Below, one piece after another: positions 5,934-7,712 of a DNA stretch of 7,712 nt. The DNA lies in the NCBI GenBank assembly GCA_002862165.1, contig PKCL01000411.1, positions 1-7,712 on the forward strand, written 5' to 3'. Below the pieces are notes generated by a model. That model was not told the DNA's origin and did not search any database. It was given only the letters and a program-made list of their open reading frames with translations. Positions within the stretch are counted from its first letter, which is position 1. Each line of letters begins with the position of its first letter. The position numbers and the translations under genes are program-made. The DNA is from Planctomycetaceae bacterium (GTDB taxonomy: Bacteria; Planctomycetota; Planctomycetia; Pirellulales; UBA1268).

Positions 5934-7213
5934 TGCTTGTTCTAGTACCAAAGGCATTCGCGGAGTCTGCGTATCGAAGTGACAAACACGCTTTGAAAAT
6001 TGTTTCGCGTATTGTCTGCGACAACATCCAGAATTGTGCGGACTTCAAAGCGGCCTGTGCTAGAAGGGCAAAAGAGGAAGGGCGATACTGTGAACGAGTC
6101 GCAAAGATGAAACCAACGAATCCAAAATCATTATTAGGTAGTTGGATTTATTTCAGTTCCGATCAGTTAAAGGCTATCGCCTCTGACTACAACGACACGT
6201 TGAAAAAGTTGGAGCGTGATGGTTGGTTGAATAGAAACTCTCACTACTCAAATTTTGCTGGAAATAAGTTCACTCATTCATTCCAAATACAATCCAACTG
6301 GTGGAGCGAACCTCTCAAGCTGTACAGCGTCAAACAAAGACTTTGTAAGAGAAAATTCACTTGTGTTGTGGGTGGCAATGGCGGTGATCTGAATGGTGAG
6401 TATGTGGCAGCGGAGAGCTTCCTTGATTCGTTCACGTTGCCAGAGGAGAAGGTGGACGAGTTGGACGCACTGTGCGAGTTGTCATCGTGGCCCGATAGAC
6501 AGCGACAACTGATCGCGTTGATGTCCGCAAGGTGTTGGTGGAGTAGTGTTGATGAGTATGGGCGTTATCATTCGCCACTCACTCAACTGAATAAGAGATT
6601 TAGAAAATACATTATGTGTGAAGGTGAAAATATTAATGGGTTTGATTTCGTGAACTTCCAACCTTCATTACTAACACTCCAACAAATAATCAAAATACCT
6701 GAATATGAATATGAAAAATATTCTTCAATTTGCAAGAACGAAGACATCTACCTTTTTATGTTGGAACGATGTTCAGAATATAAAAAAAGGGATGAAGTGA
6801 AGACGGATTTTCTAGCGATGCTGAACAAGAAGAATCAGTACATGGTTCAGATGGAACTGTTCAAAACCTTTCAAGTGTCTTTTCCAAGGTATGCGGATAC
6901 AGTCCTGAAAATCAAGGAAGATTCACACTTGGAGATGACAAAGTTCCTCCAATGGCACGAAACACAGATCATGTTTGGCGGTCTGGTCAGAACGTTGAGA
7001 ACTAAAAGTAAGTCTCCGTTCTTCACTGTCCACGATGAAATTTACACGCCCTTCAGCCAAAGAAATATTGTGAAGGATGTACTTAAAAAAATTATTAGTA
7101 AACGGAATCTATGTACGAGGGTGAAGGAGAAGGGTTTGTTATCAGATCAATCACTCTTACCCATTAATGTCGGGATGAAAGTAAATACTAATTACCAATC
7201 AACTTTGATTTGA
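5933..7213 (+). CDS. winged-helix plus family-A-polymerase-like palm protein, putative replication protein
   Basis: This 426-residue protein resembles mobile-element proteins usually left as hypothetical. Residues about 68-118 (SWIYFSSDQLKAIA, LKKLERDGWL, then the wing KFTHSFQI) look like a winged-helix DNA-binding domain. Residues 207-246 give DEYGRYHSPLTQL, then FRKYI, then FDFVNFQPSLL with Asp238 and Gln243. In order and spacing this echoes the GRLSS..L...R and motif A (DYSQIELR) of family A DNA polymerases. VKTDFLAMLNKKNQ at 289-302 could stand for motif B, though without a clear match. VHDE at 366-369, within FFTVHDEIYTPF, matches motif C. Asp238 and Asp368 would be the metal-binding pair. 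A 3'-5' exonuclease and most of the fingers are missing at this length. GTG starts in a TAGTG overlap with AAGGTGG six bases before. The middle (about 6590-6800) is AT-rich. A replication role is inferred; the polymerase homology needs structural confirmation. Confidence 0.68.
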   Translation: MLVLVPKAFAESAYRSDKHALKIVSRIVCDNIQNCADFKAACARRAKEEGRYCERVAKMKPTNPKSLLGSWIYFSSDQLKAIASDYNDTLKKLERDGWLNRNSHYSNFAGNKFTHSFQIQSNWWSEPLKLYSVKQRLCKRKFTCVVGGNGGDLNGEYVAAESFLDSFTLPEEKVDELDALCELSSWPDRQRQLIALMSARCWWSSVDEYGRYHSPLTQLNKRFRKYIMCEGENINGFDFVNFQPSLLTLQQIIKIPEYEYEKYSSICKNEDIYLFMLERCSEYKKRDEVKTDFLAMLNKKNQYMVQMELFKTFQVSFPRYADTVLKIKEDSHLEMTKFLQWHETQIMFGGLVRTLRTKSKSPFFTVHDEIYTPFSQRNIVKDVLKKIISKRNLCTRVKEKGLLSDQSLLPINVGMKVNTNYQSTLI

Positions 7214-7463
7214 TTGTTTGATGTTCTTTGACAATTCGGCTGTCGTTTGGGAGTTGTGTGTCTCGCCCAGCCCACTATCTAAATCGAACCAGTGAATCTG
7301 GTAGGTGTGGATATTGCAGAAACCAAAGGTGAAAAAGAAGGCCAACGAACAAATTGCATCTGTACGCCAAATCAATTAATATGGAGGGTATACTCAATCA
7401 GAGGAAGGGGCCTCTTTGGGTTGTCGAATAACCTTCAAGTGAAATTCTCATTGGAGTCTAAGG
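7214..7463. other. right flank of the element, no clear gene
   Basis: This 250-base stretch holds no supported gene and should contain the right attachment site if the element ends here. The tRNA 3' half is not duplicated; the only echo is TCGAACC at 7284-7290, seven bases in inverted orientation, which chance explains. Two short hairpins occur: ACCAG/CTGGT (7288-7302) and AGAGG/CCTCT (7400-7415). Neither is followed by a convincing T run. TTGACA at 7228-7233 has no acceptable -10 at 16-18 bases. Confidence 0.5.
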
Positions 7464-7712
7464 ATGTATAAATCTTATTCTTTCCGGGCCTTTACATTAA
7501 TTGAGTTGCTTGTCGTCATCGCAATCATCGGGGTGCTGGTGGGGCTGTTGCTTCCCGCTGTTCAGCAAGCAAGAGAGGCGGCGAGGCGAACGAGTTGCAG
7601 CAATAACCTCAAGCAATTGGGCATCTCGATTCTAAATTATGAGAATGTACAAGGTGAATTTCCGCCGGGATCGCAGTCACACGCTTCAACCGGATGGACA
7701 TGGGGATTTGGC
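7464..7712 (+). CDS. DUF1559 pseudopilin-like protein, N-terminal fragment
   Basis: The first 83 codons are present and the frame runs off the right edge. A type IV prepilin-like leader is followed by FTLIELLVVIAIIGVL, with Glu14 as the conserved Glu5 of the mature form and Ala9 at the -1 cleavage position, where Gly is more common. The hydrophobic helix is followed by LLPAVQQAREAARR, CSNNLKQLG and then a NYENVQGEFPPGS segment. This is the classic opening of DUF1559 proteins, a very large planctomycete-specific family with an H-X9-DG motif further on, outside the window. Products probably enter pseudopilus-like envelope structures through type II secretion/type IV pilus machinery; individual roles are unknown. 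The start is fixed by GGAG seven bases upstream. It marks the return to resident chromosome after the mobile element. Confidence 0.93.
   Translation, partial: MYKSYSFRAFTLIELLVVIAIIGVLVGLLLPAVQQAREAARRTSCSNNLKQLGISILNYENVQGEFPPGSQSHASTGWTWGFG

Larger units (their letters stand above)
3423..7213 (+). mobile_element. compact tRNA-Arg-associated integrative element (right end undefined)
   Basis: Directly after the tRNA 3' end come repeat sites, a promoter and five same-strand, overlapping genes that include an excisionase-like HTH protein and a tyrosine recombinase. Resident planctomycete-type genes lie on both sides. Arg codon use differs sharply: AGA/AGG make up 7 of 17 in the first element gene and 0 of 30 in the sulfatase. 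The left limit is set at the tRNA end, although the true crossover probably lies within the tRNA 3' half. The right limit is set at the last element gene and could extend to about 7463. No second tRNA-end copy was found. No capsid, conjugation or defence gene is recognisable, so this is either a minimal satellite-like element or a remnant. Confidence 0.75.

Noticed and set aside
7228..7256. TTGACA as a promoter for the DUF1559 gene
   Set aside because: At 17 bases the downstream hexamer is GAGTTG, and no TATAAT-like sequence lies at 16-18 bases.
7284..7290. TCGAACC as a remnant of the tRNA T-loop attachment site
   Set aside because: It is only seven bases and in inverted orientation relative to the tRNA, so it cannot be the direct repeat expected from integration.
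7285..7473. Short plus-strand frame containing NLVGVDIAETKGE ahead of the DUF1559 gene
   Set aside because: It has no good start or ribosome site, overlaps the DUF1559 start and reads as low-quality protein after about 15 residues.

Overview
The window looks like a chromosomal segment of a planctomycete (Planctomycetota, probably Planctomycetales). Three markers support this: the C-terminus of a DUF1501 protein at the left edge, an exported heparan-N-sulfatase-like sulfatase, and the N-terminus of a DUF1559 pseudopilin-like protein at the right edge. All three families are greatly expanded in that phylum. The lineage is inferred from these families only; no 16S or other definitive marker is present.

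Left part (1-3308), resident chromosome: the end of the DUF1501 gene, then a leftward gene for an unrecognised exported, possibly lipidated protein with a plausible promoter, then about 800 bases with no convincing gene, then the rightward sulfatase gene. A clean tRNA-Arg with anticodon CCT follows (3350-3422).

Middle part (3423-about 7213), a compact mobile module directly downstream of the tRNA 3' end. It opens with an intergenic stretch holding four copies of the octamer GTGTGGCA (one inverted), then a strong sigma70-type promoter. A tightly packed, same-strand gene set follows: an unrecognised 215-aa basic protein; a 91-aa AlpA/excisionase-like helix-turn-helix protein (ATGA overlap); a tyrosine recombinase (8-base overlap); a 42-aa single-pass membrane protein (ATGA overlap); and a 426-aa protein starting at GTG (TAGTG overlap). 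I read the last protein as a winged-helix domain fused to a minimal family-A-polymerase-like palm, because it carries a GR motif, a D..N.Q.. motif-A-like segment and a VHDE motif C. The packing implies one translationally coupled operon driven from the promoter next to the tRNA. Arginine codon use supports foreign origin: none of 30 Arg codons in the sulfatase are AGA/AGG, against 7 of 17 in the first element gene.

Right part (7214-7712): about 250 bases without a clear gene, then the DUF1559 gene, which runs off the window. I could not find a second copy of the tRNA 3' end there, so the right boundary of the element is not defined.

If the reading is right, this is a very small (about 3.8 kb) tRNA-Arg-targeted integrative element whose only replication candidate is an unusual polymerase-palm protein, with a small membrane protein wedged between recombinase and polymerase. 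That polymerase-like protein and the layout around it are the most novel items here.
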